Positions 54,009-62,410 of a stretch of 64,000 nt of DNA are shown here, in pieces. The notes under the pieces were generated by a model. The model made no database searches and was not told the DNA's origin. It saw only the letters and a program-made list of their open reading frames with translations. The stretch covers positions 6,262,001 to 6,326,000 of the forward strand of contig CP119311.1 in the NCBI GenBank assembly GCA_029202545.1. Reading direction: 5' to 3'. Source of the DNA: Candidatus Pseudobacter hemicellulosilyticus. GTDB taxonomy: Bacteria > Bacteroidota > Bacteroidia > Chitinophagales > Chitinophagaceae. Position numbers and translations under genes: made by a program. Every line of letters starts with the position of its first letter. The stretch's first letter is position 1.

Positions 54009-54079
54009 TGCCCGATAGTATAATGGTAGTACGACAGATTTTGGTTCTGTTTGTCTTGGTTCGAATCCAGGTCGGGCAA
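54009..54079 (+). tRNA. tRNA-Gln (anticodon TTG)
   Basis: Acceptor TGCCCGA/TCGGGCA, anticodon stem ACAGA/TCTGT with loop TTTTGGT giving TTG, T loop GGTTCGAATCC. Discriminator A, no encoded CCA. Confidence 0.95.
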
Positions 54080-54084
54080 CTAAA

Positions 54085-54115
54085 AAGGCAAGGTTTAAAG
54101 ACCTTGCCTTTTTTT
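54085..54115 (+). terminator. terminator after tRNA-Gln
   Basis: AAGGCAAGG (54085-54093) pairs perfectly with CCTTGCCTT (54102-54110), followed by five more T. Confidence 0.88.
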
Positions 54116-54142
54116 ATTGCCAGCATCCGCCCCTAGCGATGG

Positions 54143-54150
54143 AACACAAG
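54143..54150. repeat. left copy of 8-bp target-site duplication
   Basis: AACACAAG directly before the left IS end; the same eight bases follow the right end at 55580-55587. Confidence 0.88.
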
Positions 54151-54204
54151 GGATCAAGTTGAAAAGTTGTGGGATTAGTGATAAAGAGCTTTTTTTGCAG
54201 CCAG

Positions 54205-54573
54205 ATGAATAAAAGCCAAGGACAGGATATAGTAAAAGAGTTAATGGGTTATTTATTACCCGCAGGAACATTAGACTATTTTGAATTAACTCACATCGTA
54301 AAAGATAAAGAAGGTCTGGTATTATTTTTAGAAGAGAAGAACCTTCCCCCCGCCGAATACCAGGACCAATCCCTTCATTCCAAAGGCTTTTTACCCGAAG
54401 TTCGAGTTCAAGACTTCCCTATTCGCGATCAGAAAGTACAATTAAGCATCCGGCGCCGCCGCTGGGAACATCCGGGCACTGGCGAGATCATCTCCCGCAA
54501 CTGGGACCTGGTCATGCAGGGCGCACGAATCACCAAAGAGTTCGGGCTTTTTTTAAAAGATGCACTTGGATAA
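54205..54573 (+). CDS. IS transposase N-terminal-region protein (orfA)
   Basis: A 122-residue protein (start MNKSQGQDIVKELMG) with a segment FELTHIVKDKEGLVLFLEEKN and a basic tail VQLSIRRRRWEHPGTGEIISRNWDLV, as in the separate N-terminal DNA-binding protein of ISAon1-like elements of Bacteroidetes. Its last codons overlap the ATG of orfB (ATGCACTTGGATAA), so the second protein is probably made by translational coupling. This ORF appears intact. Confidence 0.8.
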   Translation: MNKSQGQDIVKELMGYLLPAGTLDYFELTHIVKDKEGLVLFLEEKNLPPAEYQDQSLHSKGFLPEVRVQDFPIRDQKVQLSIRRRRWEHPGTGEIISRNWDLVMQGARITKEFGLFLKDALG

Positions 54574-55547
54574 TCATCCGATCAGTTGCCATCAACTGGG
54601 GCGGATGTATCAAATGAATGGTAAACTTCTGCAGCAGCAGTATAAGCATCACATCAGCGGCTACAAAGACTGGGATCAAAAGGAGCATGCTTCAGAGTGG
54701 ATGCTTTTTGAAGAGAACATGGGTACTCATCTGAGTATCGATGAAACAGCCCTATCCAATGACGAACTACACTATTGTCACCAACAAAGCAGCTAAAGGC
54801 CGCAAGGGCGCGCTGGTAGCAATGGTCAGAGGAACGCTGGCTGACCGGGTGGAAGAAGTCTTATCCCGCCTGAGTTTGAAGCTCAGGAAGCGGGTTCAGG
54901 AAGTAACCCTGGATATGGCCGCTAATATGAACCTGATCGTCAAACGGTGCTTCCCTTTTGCACACCGTGTTATTGATCGCTTCCACATACAACAACTGGC
55001 CGGAGAAGCAGTGCAAGAGATACGAATAAAGTATCGCTGGCAGGCTATCGACGAAGAGAATGAGCAGATTGCTCTGTCAAGAAAAGCCAAACAGACTTAC
55101 GTGCAACAGTTATTATCCAATGGCGATTCCCCCAAACAATTACTTGCCCGCAGCCGCTACCTGCTGTTCAAGCAAAAGATCAGGTGGACTCCTTCACAAA
55201 AACAAAGGGCAGCACTGCTGTTCGAGTTGTATCCACGAGTGAAGCAGGCTTATGATCTATCCATAAAGCTGGCTGATATCTTCCGTCAATGCAAATGCAA
55301 GGAAGAGGCCTTTAAGAGACTGGCGCTCTGGCATAATGAAGTGGAAACGGCAGGAATAGAATCGTTCAGAACGGTATCAAGATCTATTGAGACTCACTAC
55401 CTGGCAATACTGAACTTCTTCAATAACAGAAGTACCAATGCTTCGGCAGAATCCTTTAATGCGAAAATAAAGGCCTTCAGGGCATCAGCCAGAGGGGTTA
55501 GGGACATCAAATTCTTCTTGTTCAGACTGTCTAAACTCTATGCGTAG
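54560..55547 (+). pseudogene. IS transposase DDE part (orfB), frameshifted
   Basis: The first part (from ATG 54560) reads QLGRMYQMNGKLLQQQYKHHISGYKDW and HLSIDETALSNDEL, containing the first catalytic aspartate, then stops at 54796. The rest continues in another frame: YTIVTNKAAKGRKGALVAMV, EVTLDMAANM with the second aspartate, RFHIQQL, and the final NASAESFNAKIKAFRASARG with the likely catalytic glutamate. The break lies near 54771, where about two bases appear missing compared with the expected SNDELYTIVTNKAAKG. All parts are otherwise readable, so inactivation is recent. Programmed frameshifting is less likely because no slippery site is evident. Confidence 0.8.
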
Positions 55548-55579
55548 GAAAAGAAGCCCCCAGAAATTTTACTTGATCC

Positions 55580-55587
55580 AACACAAG
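55580..55587. repeat. right copy of 8-bp target-site duplication
   Basis: AACACAAG immediately after the right inverted repeat, matching 54143-54150. Confidence 0.88.
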
Positions 55588-55644
55588 CGCTATTTACATC
55601 GTATATTGGCGATAAAACAGACAACTCCACTCTGGAATACACAT

Positions 55645-56754
55645 ATGGCTAAACCTGAAATTTTGAAGAACAATAATCCTTTTTTATTCACGGCAATTAT
55701 TATGATCATAATTGCCATGCAAGCCTGTAAAGTGTCTCATTCGAAAGTAAAAAAACAGGTACAAGCTACCGTTGATCTCAGTGTCATGCAGTTTAATGCC
55801 TGGGGGGCAGGTGATGGTGTTGACAAATATAGAAACCTGCGTGCAGGATCTGGTTTTGAAGCCATTGTTGATGAAATAGCCGCGCATGATCCTGATGTTG
55901 TTACGTTGAGTGAAGTTAATGGGCCGTCAGCAAAAAAAATAATAGAAGCCCTCGCTAAAAAGGGTAAGACCTATTATACCTTCACTACAACAAGAAACCC
56001 CAGTATAATTAGCAGATATCCTATAACTTACAATAGTAGTATTAACCACTTCCGATCTAATCCTGAAACAGATCCCACACACGGCCTTTGCAAGCTGATT
56101 ATCAAAGTAAAAGATCACGAAGTTGCGGTATATTCCGGCCATTTGGATTATACAAATTATGCATGCTATTTACCCCGTGGCTACGACGGTGTGAGTTGGT
56201 CAGCTTTATCGGCGCCGGTTACAGACCCCGGTAAAATTCTGGCGCAAAATGCGGGCTCCACCCGCGCATCAAATATTCAGGATTTTATAGATTCAGCAAA
56301 AGCAGATATCGCCAGGAACAGAACAGTAATTTTGGGTGGAGATTTTAATGAGCCATCACACCTGGATTGGACTGAAAACACTAAAAATTTGTTTGATCAT
56401 AACGGGGTTGTTGTGCCCTGGCCTGTTTCAAAAGCATTAAAAGAAAATGGATTCATAGACAGCTATAGAGCCATGTACCCAAATGAAGTTGACTATCCCG
56501 GCTTTACCTGGGTTGCTCAAAAATCATGGACTCCGCTGTCCGATGAGCGCGACCGGATCGACTTTATTTATTACTATGCCCGAAATAACATTACGCTAAC
56601 CAGCAGTGTTATTGTTGGGCCTAAAGAGAGTATTGTTAAAGATAAACCTGTTGCAGAGACTTCAAAAGACAGGTTCCTGCTTCCAGTGGGAATTTGGCCG
56701 ACAGACCATAAAGCCGTACTAAGTAAATTTAAAATTCAACTTCCCGGAGAATAG
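55645..56754 (+). CDS. endonuclease/exonuclease/phosphatase-family lipoprotein
   Basis: A 369-residue protein. The start at 55645 gives an N-terminal signal with lipobox AMQAC (Cys28), so it is probably membrane-anchored outside the cytoplasm. The EEP (DNase I-like) domain is complete: Asn in SVMQFNAWGAG, the metal glutamate in VTLSEVNG, YSGHLDY with His, LGGDFNEPSHLDW (Asp/Asn pair), RIDFIYYYA and the terminal WPTDHKAVLS. Such proteins cleave phosphodiesters or phosphomonoesters; substrate unknown. It begins 58 bases after the IS target duplication, so the IS may have replaced upstream control sequence. Confidence 0.85.
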   Translation: MAKPEILKNNNPFLFTAIIMIIIAMQACKVSHSKVKKQVQATVDLSVMQFNAWGAGDGVDKYRNLRAGSGFEAIVDEIAAHDPDVVTLSEVNGPSAKKIIEALAKKGKTYYTFTTTRNPSIISRYPITYNSSINHFRSNPETDPTHGLCKLIIKVKDHEVAVYSGHLDYTNYACYLPRGYDGVSWSALSAPVTDPGKILAQNAGSTRASNIQDFIDSAKADIARNRTVILGGDFNEPSHLDWTENTKNLFDHNGVVVPWPVSKALKENGFIDSYRAMYPNEVDYPGFTWVAQKSWTPLSDERDRIDFIYYYARNNITLTSSVIVGPKESIVKDKPVAETSKDRFLLPVGIWPTDHKAVLSKFKIQLPGE

Positions 56755-56983
56755 GCTCTGCAGCAGGCAACATTTGTTGTAAAGCACGGATATAAACAGA
56801 AGCCCTTTCAAAATCTATTCCCGTTTCTACCAGCTGCTTTCCTGGCGGTAGCCGTTTGTTAAGGTGAAAGACCAATGAAAGATAATTATTGAACCTTTCG
56901 GAACGCTGCAACGGAAGCAGCGCGGTATCGCCATTTTCAAGAAAAGAATTGCACAGATAGGTAGATGAGTAATGTATGGGTAT
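56729..56983 (-). pseudogene. short open remnant of an unrecognised gene
   Basis: An 84-codon open stretch in one frame reads, toward its end, RFNNYLSLVFHLNKRLPPGKQ, GIDFERASVYIRALQQMLPAAEP and stops at 56729, overlapping the end of the preceding gene by 26 bases. It looks like protein, with amphipathic helices and natural composition, but no convincing start or family match exists. It may be the C-terminus of a truncated regulator. The rest of the gap 56755-57167 shows nothing else. Confidence 0.25.
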
Positions 56984-57167
56984 TTATCGTTAGTAAAACT
57001 GTCAGTGACCCCTCCTGATAGAAAAGCCATATTACTTTAGGAAATACGACGTTGACACATCTGTTCAAGGTTTAGGCGTCGCAGTGTAATGTATAAACTT
57101 TACTCCCTTAGAGCGACTAATAAGTGTCAATAAATAGCCCTGGCATAATTTTTTTGCCCGTTCCCGT

Positions 57168-58076
57168 ATGAGAAACTTACCCAATCACCTCGCTGTTTTC
57201 TTTGCAGGCGCCCTGGTAGCGCTGCTGATCTGCTGTCAGATGGCTTTCCGGGATAATCCACCCGCCGATAAGACCAGCCAGGACAATGCTACTCTCGCTA
57301 TCATGCCTGAAAAAATAGACTTTGCAGGCGAAGCTGTGCCCCTGGACCGCTGGGACGTTAAAGAGCGGTTCGACCGGGAACTGCTCATCAATTACCACAA
57401 TAAATACAATGTACTGTTCGTGTCCAAACTGGCCGGCCGGTATTTCCCCATCATAGAAGAGCGACTAAAAGCCAATGGCATACCAGAAGATTTTAAATAC
57501 CTCTGCGTAGCCGAAAGCAACCTGGTGTCCGCCGCCATTTCCAAGGCCGGCGCCGTGAGCTTCTGGCAGTTCATGCCCGGCACCGCTCCTGGTTATAACC
57601 TGACCGTGAACCAGCAGGTAGACCATCGGTACGATCTGATCCGCGCCACCGACGCCGCCTGCCAGTACTTCAAAACAGCCTATGCCCGCTTTGGCAGTTG
57701 GACAGCCGCTGCCGCCTCCTACAACTGTGGCATGGGCGGCTATGGCAGCCAGGCCAGCTTCCAGCAGACAAAGAATTACTACGACCTGCACCTGCCCGAA
57801 GAAACCAACCGCTATATCTTCCGCATCCTCACTTTTAAACACCTGATGACAAATGCAGAAACACTGGGACTGGCCCTTCCCGAAAAAGAGATCTATGAAC
57901 CTGTCCAATCCCGTCAAATAACTGTCAGTAGCTCTATCCCCGACCTGGCCGCTTTCGCCATAACACAGGGCACTACTTATAAAGAACTCAGGTTGATGAA
58001 TCCCTGGCTCAGGGGACGGACACTGGCAATAGCAGGCGGTAAGACCTATATTATTCATCTCCCTACTTCCAAATAA
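57168..58076 (+). CDS. membrane-bound lytic murein transglycosylase (MltD-like, GH23)
   Basis: A 302-residue exported enzyme that cleaves peptidoglycan glycan strands with formation of 1,6-anhydro-muramic acid. The N-terminus carries a hydrophobic signal with cysteine (LVALLICCQ) but no clear lipobox spacing. The SLT domain has the catalytic Glu116 in LCVAESNLVSAAIS, AVSFWQFMPGTAPGYNL, the ASYNCGMGGY motif and ETNRYIFRILTFKHLM in family form. A short C-terminal LysM-like segment (SIPDLAAFAITQGTTYKELRLMNPWL) ends it, as in MltD. No operon partner is evident. Confidence 0.9.
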   Translation: MRNLPNHLAVFFAGALVALLICCQMAFRDNPPADKTSQDNATLAIMPEKIDFAGEAVPLDRWDVKERFDRELLINYHNKYNVLFVSKLAGRYFPIIEERLKANGIPEDFKYLCVAESNLVSAAISKAGAVSFWQFMPGTAPGYNLTVNQQVDHRYDLIRATDAACQYFKTAYARFGSWTAAAASYNCGMGGYGSQASFQQTKNYYDLHLPEETNRYIFRILTFKHLMTNAETLGLALPEKEIYEPVQSRQITVSSSIPDLAAFAITQGTTYKELRLMNPWLRGRTLAIAGGKTYIIHLPTSK

Positions 58077-58265
58077 ATTCTAACAGGCGTAGCTGCTTCG
58101 GCAAAGCAAGTGAATGTTAAAACATCGTGCAACCATCACTGGCTGCAGCAATCCCCTTTAAATAGTCCACCAGCAAATCCCTCTGTATAACAACGGCTAT
58201 TAACAGGTGTTTTCCCCATTTATTACTGATTTCAAAGTTGTATCTTGTAAGCAAACATCATTGCT

Positions 58266-59357
58266 TTGCCCACTATTTCAGCCCTAAAAACCTTCCTTGA
58301 CCAGGCAACGATCCCTATAGCACAAAAGCGTGAGCGAACATTCCTGGACATTTCCGGATTTCCCCATTATGAACTGGTTATTTCCAACTGGTATGCCTAT
58401 TTCCTGAAAGATGACGAAGACCATGGCATGGGTGGCCTGTTGATTGTCAGTTTACTGGAATTGATCAATGAAAAAATACCAACTGGATTTTCCGTACAGC
58501 AATACCAGGTCTATACAGAAGTTTCTACCATCAATCAAAAACGGATAGATATACTTATTAACGGGGCCGGGATGGATGAAGGGAAGTATATAATTATAGA
58601 AAACAAAGTTTACCACTGGCTGCACAACGATCTCCAGGAATATTGGGATCACTGTCCTGCAAAACCATCAATGAAAGTGGGCATTGTGCTTAGTCTTACC
58701 CCCGCGTCCATTGCCCCTGCACTATCCGGTAAATTCATTAATATCCTGCATATAGACTTAATAGAACGGCTCTGGTCGAAAGCCAGTTCCATATCTACCT
58801 CCAGGTACCTGTTTGATTTTGCTAATGCTATTAAAAACCTCTACAAAGATTTTCAGATGAATGACGAAATTCAATTCTATTTCAACAACCTGGAAGCCTG
58901 TAATAAGATCTATGATATCGGGGACAAAGCTTATGAATATATAGCTGATCAGATCAGGATCTCTGGTGAAAAGCTTGGGTTACGGTCGGACAGGAAAGGT
59001 GACTATTACCGCTGTTTATATGATCCGCTTTTGCCGGCAGTATACTATACTGTAACGTTTGAAAAAACTTTTGAAAAGAATAAATGCATATTCATCATTC
59101 TTGAACTTTGGAAAGAAGGTCTCGCGCTACTGCCCCGCATTGACCGGGAAGTAGGAAGCAAAGCCGTGGCTCGAGGATTGACAATCGGGGTTAGGGAACA
59201 TAAAGGATTATGGAAGCATTTTGCTCTTCGTGAATATCCAATAACAATGGACGATCTGCACAATCTCTCCACTGTAGTGGAAACATACATTAAAAGGGAT
59301 CTTGAAGCCACCTATCTTGATATAAAAAACATCCTACAGGAGCATGCAACAAACTAA
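58266..59357 (+). CDS. PD-(D/E)XK nuclease superfamily protein
   Basis: The 363-residue protein. The nuclease core is seen as a PD-(D/E)XK fold: GFPHYELVISNWYAYFLKDD, then RIDILINGAGMDEGKYIIIENKVYHWLHNDLQEYW, where D of RIDIL, E and K of IIIENK form the catalytic D...ExK. This pattern matches the group of predicted nucleases (PDDEXK_20-like) found in accessory DNA. The C-terminal 160 residues form a separate domain with no recognised fold. The only in-frame start is TTG at 58266, 18 bases after a stop codon; a box TATCTTG around 58241 could serve as promoter. It overlaps the next gene by 14 bases, indicating co-translation. Confidence 0.7.
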   Translation: MPTISALKTFLDQATIPIAQKRERTFLDISGFPHYELVISNWYAYFLKDDEDHGMGGLLIVSLLELINEKIPTGFSVQQYQVYTEVSTINQKRIDILINGAGMDEGKYIIIENKVYHWLHNDLQEYWDHCPAKPSMKVGIVLSLTPASIAPALSGKFINILHIDLIERLWSKASSISTSRYLFDFANAIKNLYKDFQMNDEIQFYFNNLEACNKIYDIGDKAYEYIADQIRISGEKLGLRSDRKGDYYRCLYDPLLPAVYYTVTFEKTFEKNKCIFIILELWKEGLALLPRIDREVGSKAVARGLTIGVREHKGLWKHFALREYPITMDDLHNLSTVVETYIKRDLEATYLDIKNILQEHATN

Positions 59358-59970
59358 ATACCTCCAAAGCATTATGGACATTAAAAATGTCAACGAATGG
59401 CTAATAAACATTTCAATACATCAAACAGCTGTCAGGAATCACGGAAAAGGAATTGTTGACGGTATCCGATTTGAACTCGGAAAGCGATTCAAACTACAGC
59501 AATTTTTTAAAGCGCTTAAATCCAGCGACGAAAAAAAATACCTCAACTATCTCAACAAGTTAACAAATGAAATTGCAGATAAACCTGGCAGAGATAAAGA
59601 TGGCAACTCCACTAAAGACAAAATAAAATGGGGAGCAGCGCGCAAATGTATCAATTTACTTGCCCGTACAATCGTATATAATTCTTTTGTTTGCCAGAAG
59701 TACAGCATTAAGATTGCTGATTTTCGTCAATCGGGAATTATGAATCGCCTGGAGTTACCATTGGACAGCTTTGCATTAAGCGGAATTCAGAAATCGCTGA
59801 AAGGAAAGGACATTGATAAAAATGTCTTTAAAAATTTCAGGATTATACATTTGAATTTCGAAAGCTCGCAAAAGCTGCAAGAATATGCAAAACAGGCTGC
59901 TCAGCATTGCAAAACTTGCAGGATCCATCTGGATTTAATTTATTGGAGAGATAGGAAAAAGACTCTCTAA
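59344..59970 (+). CDS. hypothetical protein, partner of the PD-(D/E)XK nuclease gene
   Basis: A 208-residue basic protein; the first ATG (59344) overlaps the nuclease gene, and an alternative ATG is at 59374. Visible: HGKGIVDGIRFELGKRF, a KWGAARKCINLLARTIVYNSFV helix, a LELPLDSFALSGIQK segment and the end HCKTCRIHLDLIYWRDRKK. I recall this pattern (WGAARK..N....., LELPLDS, HLDLIYWR) as a widespread unnamed family, without a known function. Coupled translation with a nuclease gene in an AT-richer stretch suggests a two-gene accessory module, possibly defence; this is inference. Confidence 0.6.
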   Translation: MQQTKYLQSIMDIKNVNEWLINISIHQTAVRNHGKGIVDGIRFELGKRFKLQQFFKALKSSDEKKYLNYLNKLTNEIADKPGRDKDGNSTKDKIKWGAARKCINLLARTIVYNSFVCQKYSIKIADFRQSGIMNRLELPLDSFALSGIQKSLKGKDIDKNVFKNFRIIHLNFESSQKLQEYAKQAAQHCKTCRIHLDLIYWRDRKKTL

Positions 59971-60061
59971 TCTGCACTCATTTAGTAAACAGGTTCTACT
60001 ACCTTTCACTTGAAACTATTGGTAAATGAAAGTTACTCCTGAAACTTAAATAGCATCCATT

Positions 60062-61318
60062 ATGAAAAAGCTTATTATCCTACTGATAGTTGCCTGTTCA
60101 CTGCATACTTCCGCCCAGCAATCCTTCAGACCGGCTACCTCTGCCGCCGCAGCCGGTTTTTCTGCCGAAAGACTGCAACGCATTGACAGCTTTTACAACG
60201 AAATGGTGAAAAAGGGAGACGTGCCCAATGCAGTCACTTTCATCGCCCGCAATGGCCAGATCGTTCATCATAAAGCCTATGGCTTTAGCAACCTGGAAAA
60301 ACAGATCCCCGCTAAAACATCGGACATCTTCCGCATTGCCTCGCAAACCAAACTCATTACCACCATTGCCATGATGATGCTGTATGAGGAAGGAAAGTTC
60401 CTGCTGGACGACCCGATCGACAAATACCTGCCTGAATTCAGGAATGTGCAGGTGTTGGTCAGTTATGATAAAACCACCCATAAGCTGGAGACACGTGCGC
60501 CAAAATCGCGGCCTACTATCCGGCAGTTGCTGTCGCACACTGCCGGCATCCCCTACGAAATGGCATTGGACAGCCAGCTGGTGGGTAATATCACTGATCT
60601 CGGCAAACTGCTGGATATGAGTACCGAAGCCGTTGTTAAAGAACTGGCCAAACGCCCGCTGGCCCACGATCCTGGCGAGCATTTCACCTATGGGTACAAT
60701 ATAGATGTGGCCGGTCGCATTGTGGAAGTGCTGTCCGGCAAACTGCTGAACGATTTCTTCCAGGAACGCATCTTCCAGCCGCTGGGTATGAACGACACCT
60801 ATTTCTACCTGCCGTCAGCCAAGTACAGCCGACTGGTGGAATTATATTCAAAAAGAGATGCAGGGCAGCCTATCACCGTTTCTACAGATCAGGCCAATCG
60901 GGACTTTGCTACCGGAGACAAGCGCAGGGTTCATATGGGCGGTGAGGGGCTGGTGAGTACGGCATCAGATTACGCGAAGATCTGCCAGCTGATCCTCAAT
61001 GGCGGCGAATTCAATAATAAACGTTTACTGTCCCGTAAAACAGTGGCCTTAATGAGCCGTAACCAGATCGGCAATAATGAGGTCTGGGACCGTCATGATA
61101 AATTCGGTCTGGGCTTCCAGCTCATCACCGGCAACACCACCTACGCCGACCAGGCGAGTGTGGGTTCACTCACCTGGGGCGGGGCGTATTGCTCTGAATA
61201 TACTATTGATCCGACCGAAAAACTGGTCATGCTGGTGTTTACGAATATTTATCCTTACACCTATTACGGGGAATTTGTGCGGAAGTTCAGGATATTGACA
61301 TACCAGGCATTGCAGTAA
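60062..61318 (+). CDS. serine hydrolase, beta-lactamase/esterase family (class C-like)
   Basis: A 418-residue secreted serine hydrolase of the beta-lactamase/penicillin-binding-like family (Pfam Beta-lactamase). Signal peptide MKKLIILLIVACSLHTSAQQ. The SxxK nucleophile and base are Ser94 and Lys97 in RIASQTKLIT; the second motif is YGY (Tyr210) in HFTYGYNIDVAG; RQLLSHTAGIPYE and HMGGEGLVSTASDYAKICQ (family form) are also typical. The third motif (KTG equivalent) appears as LTWGGAYCSEY, i.e. WGG as in EstB-type esterases. Family members are esterases or peptidases more often than true beta-lactamases. Confidence 0.9.
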   Translation: MKKLIILLIVACSLHTSAQQSFRPATSAAAAGFSAERLQRIDSFYNEMVKKGDVPNAVTFIARNGQIVHHKAYGFSNLEKQIPAKTSDIFRIASQTKLITTIAMMMLYEEGKFLLDDPIDKYLPEFRNVQVLVSYDKTTHKLETRAPKSRPTIRQLLSHTAGIPYEMALDSQLVGNITDLGKLLDMSTEAVVKELAKRPLAHDPGEHFTYGYNIDVAGRIVEVLSGKLLNDFFQERIFQPLGMNDTYFYLPSAKYSRLVELYSKRDAGQPITVSTDQANRDFATGDKRRVHMGGEGLVSTASDYAKICQLILNGGEFNNKRLLSRKTVALMSRNQIGNNEVWDRHDKFGLGFQLITGNTTYADQASVGSLTWGGAYCSEYTIDPTEKLVMLVFTNIYPYTYYGEFVRKFRILTYQALQ

Positions 61319-61438
61319 GAGAGAACAGGGTGCATTTTGCCTGAATAATTTATCGAACTACCAGTCAAGCGCTGCTTTCCAGAATGGCAATGATCCGAAA
61401 CGGATAGTGCCATATGAACATGGCATTATATAAGGAGC

Positions 61439-62410
61439 TTATGGGATCACCTGGATCGGGAATGGCATTGCCTGGCTATAGCTGGTTCCATTGTTACTGG
61501 TCATGATTATGCCTTCTTTCGAGACAGCTACCATTGGCAGCGCATCTTCCGGAACACGGAGTGTCAGCATGGTATTGTTATCAGTCAATCCCACCACTTC
61601 AAAATTCATGGCAGTAATATATCCATATTCATAATAATAACACCTCACCCTGCTGAAGGTGTTGGTAGCAGCCGCATGCCTGACTGGTAAAGAAAAGGTT
61701 TCACCAGCCTTCACCCGGATGGTATCTGTATGCGTAAAATAAGCATACGGCGTGGGGGCGTCATTGCTGATAGCAATGAATTTTGTTTTGCTGGTCACCG
61801 GGATATCGAACCGGTTGATCGCCTTCAGGTAATAATCTCCGGCGGGAATGCCGGCGCCATTTTCAGTATCAGCAATAAAACTGCAGAAACCAGCGCCGAT
61901 AATACGGTTGATCAGTGTATATTCAGAACCGTTTTCACCAACGAGAATAAGTTTATTCTCATTTATATCACCACGCATGTTTTCCAGCGACACAGAAACA
62001 TTGCTCCCCACCCGTTTGGTTACCGGCGTTTCGTCCGTTATCACCGGTTTTGCACCACCTACCATTACCTTCAGCTGGTATTGGCGAGTGGTTCCGTCCT
62101 CGGCTTTGACGGTATAGGAAACACCATCGGTAAATTTCACTTTAGCTCCCGAAGCAGGTACTATGGTAGCCCCTTCAGAAACGGTGATCACCGGCGCAAT
62201 ACTGTCCGGCATTGGCCATGAGGTTTCTGCGGGCCAAATGACCATCACTGTATCCACATCAAGAACTGCCTCAATGGCATCCTGCTGTGTTCCTTCAGCT
62301 ACAGTAAAAGAAGTTATTTCATTATAAGGCCTTGGAGCCGTTTCATATTCCTTTTTACAGCCAACGATTACCAGTAGCAAAAAGGGTACTGCATATAATA
62401 GGGTTCTCAT
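61439..62410 (-). CDS. lipoprotein with DUF5018-like domain
   Basis: A 323-residue surface or periplasmic lipoprotein: MRTLLYAVPFLLLVIVGC, Cys18 lipidation. After it come beta-sandwich-like segments (ITSFTVAEGTQQDAIEAVLD, TVSEGATIVPASGAKVKFTDGVSYTVKAEDGTTRQYQLKV in family form), the pattern of DUF5018-type domains common in Bacteroidetes lipoproteins. The second half has another beta-rich domain (VSLENMRGDINENKLILVGENG). It overlaps the gene upstream by one base (TAATG) and is related to it in sequence pattern. Binding of a glycan or peptide is likely but unproven. Confidence 0.65.
   Translation of the reverse strand: MRTLLYAVPFLLLVIVGCKKEYETAPRPYNEITSFTVAEGTQQDAIEAVLDVDTVMVIWPAETSWPMPDSIAPVITVSEGATIVPASGAKVKFTDGVSYTVKAEDGTTRQYQLKVMVGGAKPVITDETPVTKRVGSNVSVSLENMRGDINENKLILVGENGSEYTLINRIIGAGFCSFIADTENGAGIPAGDYYLKAINRFDIPVTSKTKFIAISNDAPTPYAYFTHTDTIRVKAGETFSLPVRHAAATNTFSRVRCYYYEYGYITAMNFEVVGLTDNNTMLTLRVPEDALPMVAVSKEGIIMTSNNGTSYSQAMPFPIQVIP

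Larger units (their letters stand above)
54151..55579 (+). mobile_element. ISL3-type (ISAon1-like) insertion sequence, 1429 bp, transposase broken
   Basis: The ends are inverted repeats: left GGATCAAGTTGAAAAG..., right (read inward) GGATCAAGTAAAATTT..., identical over nine bases and partly alike over about 27. Perfect 8-bp duplications AACACAAG flank it, the length made by ISL3-type elements. Two overlapping ORFs encode the transposase N-terminal region and the DDE part. The element landed 28 bases after the tRNA-Gln terminator. Intact ends plus a single frameshift indicate recent arrival followed by inactivation. Confidence 0.9.
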
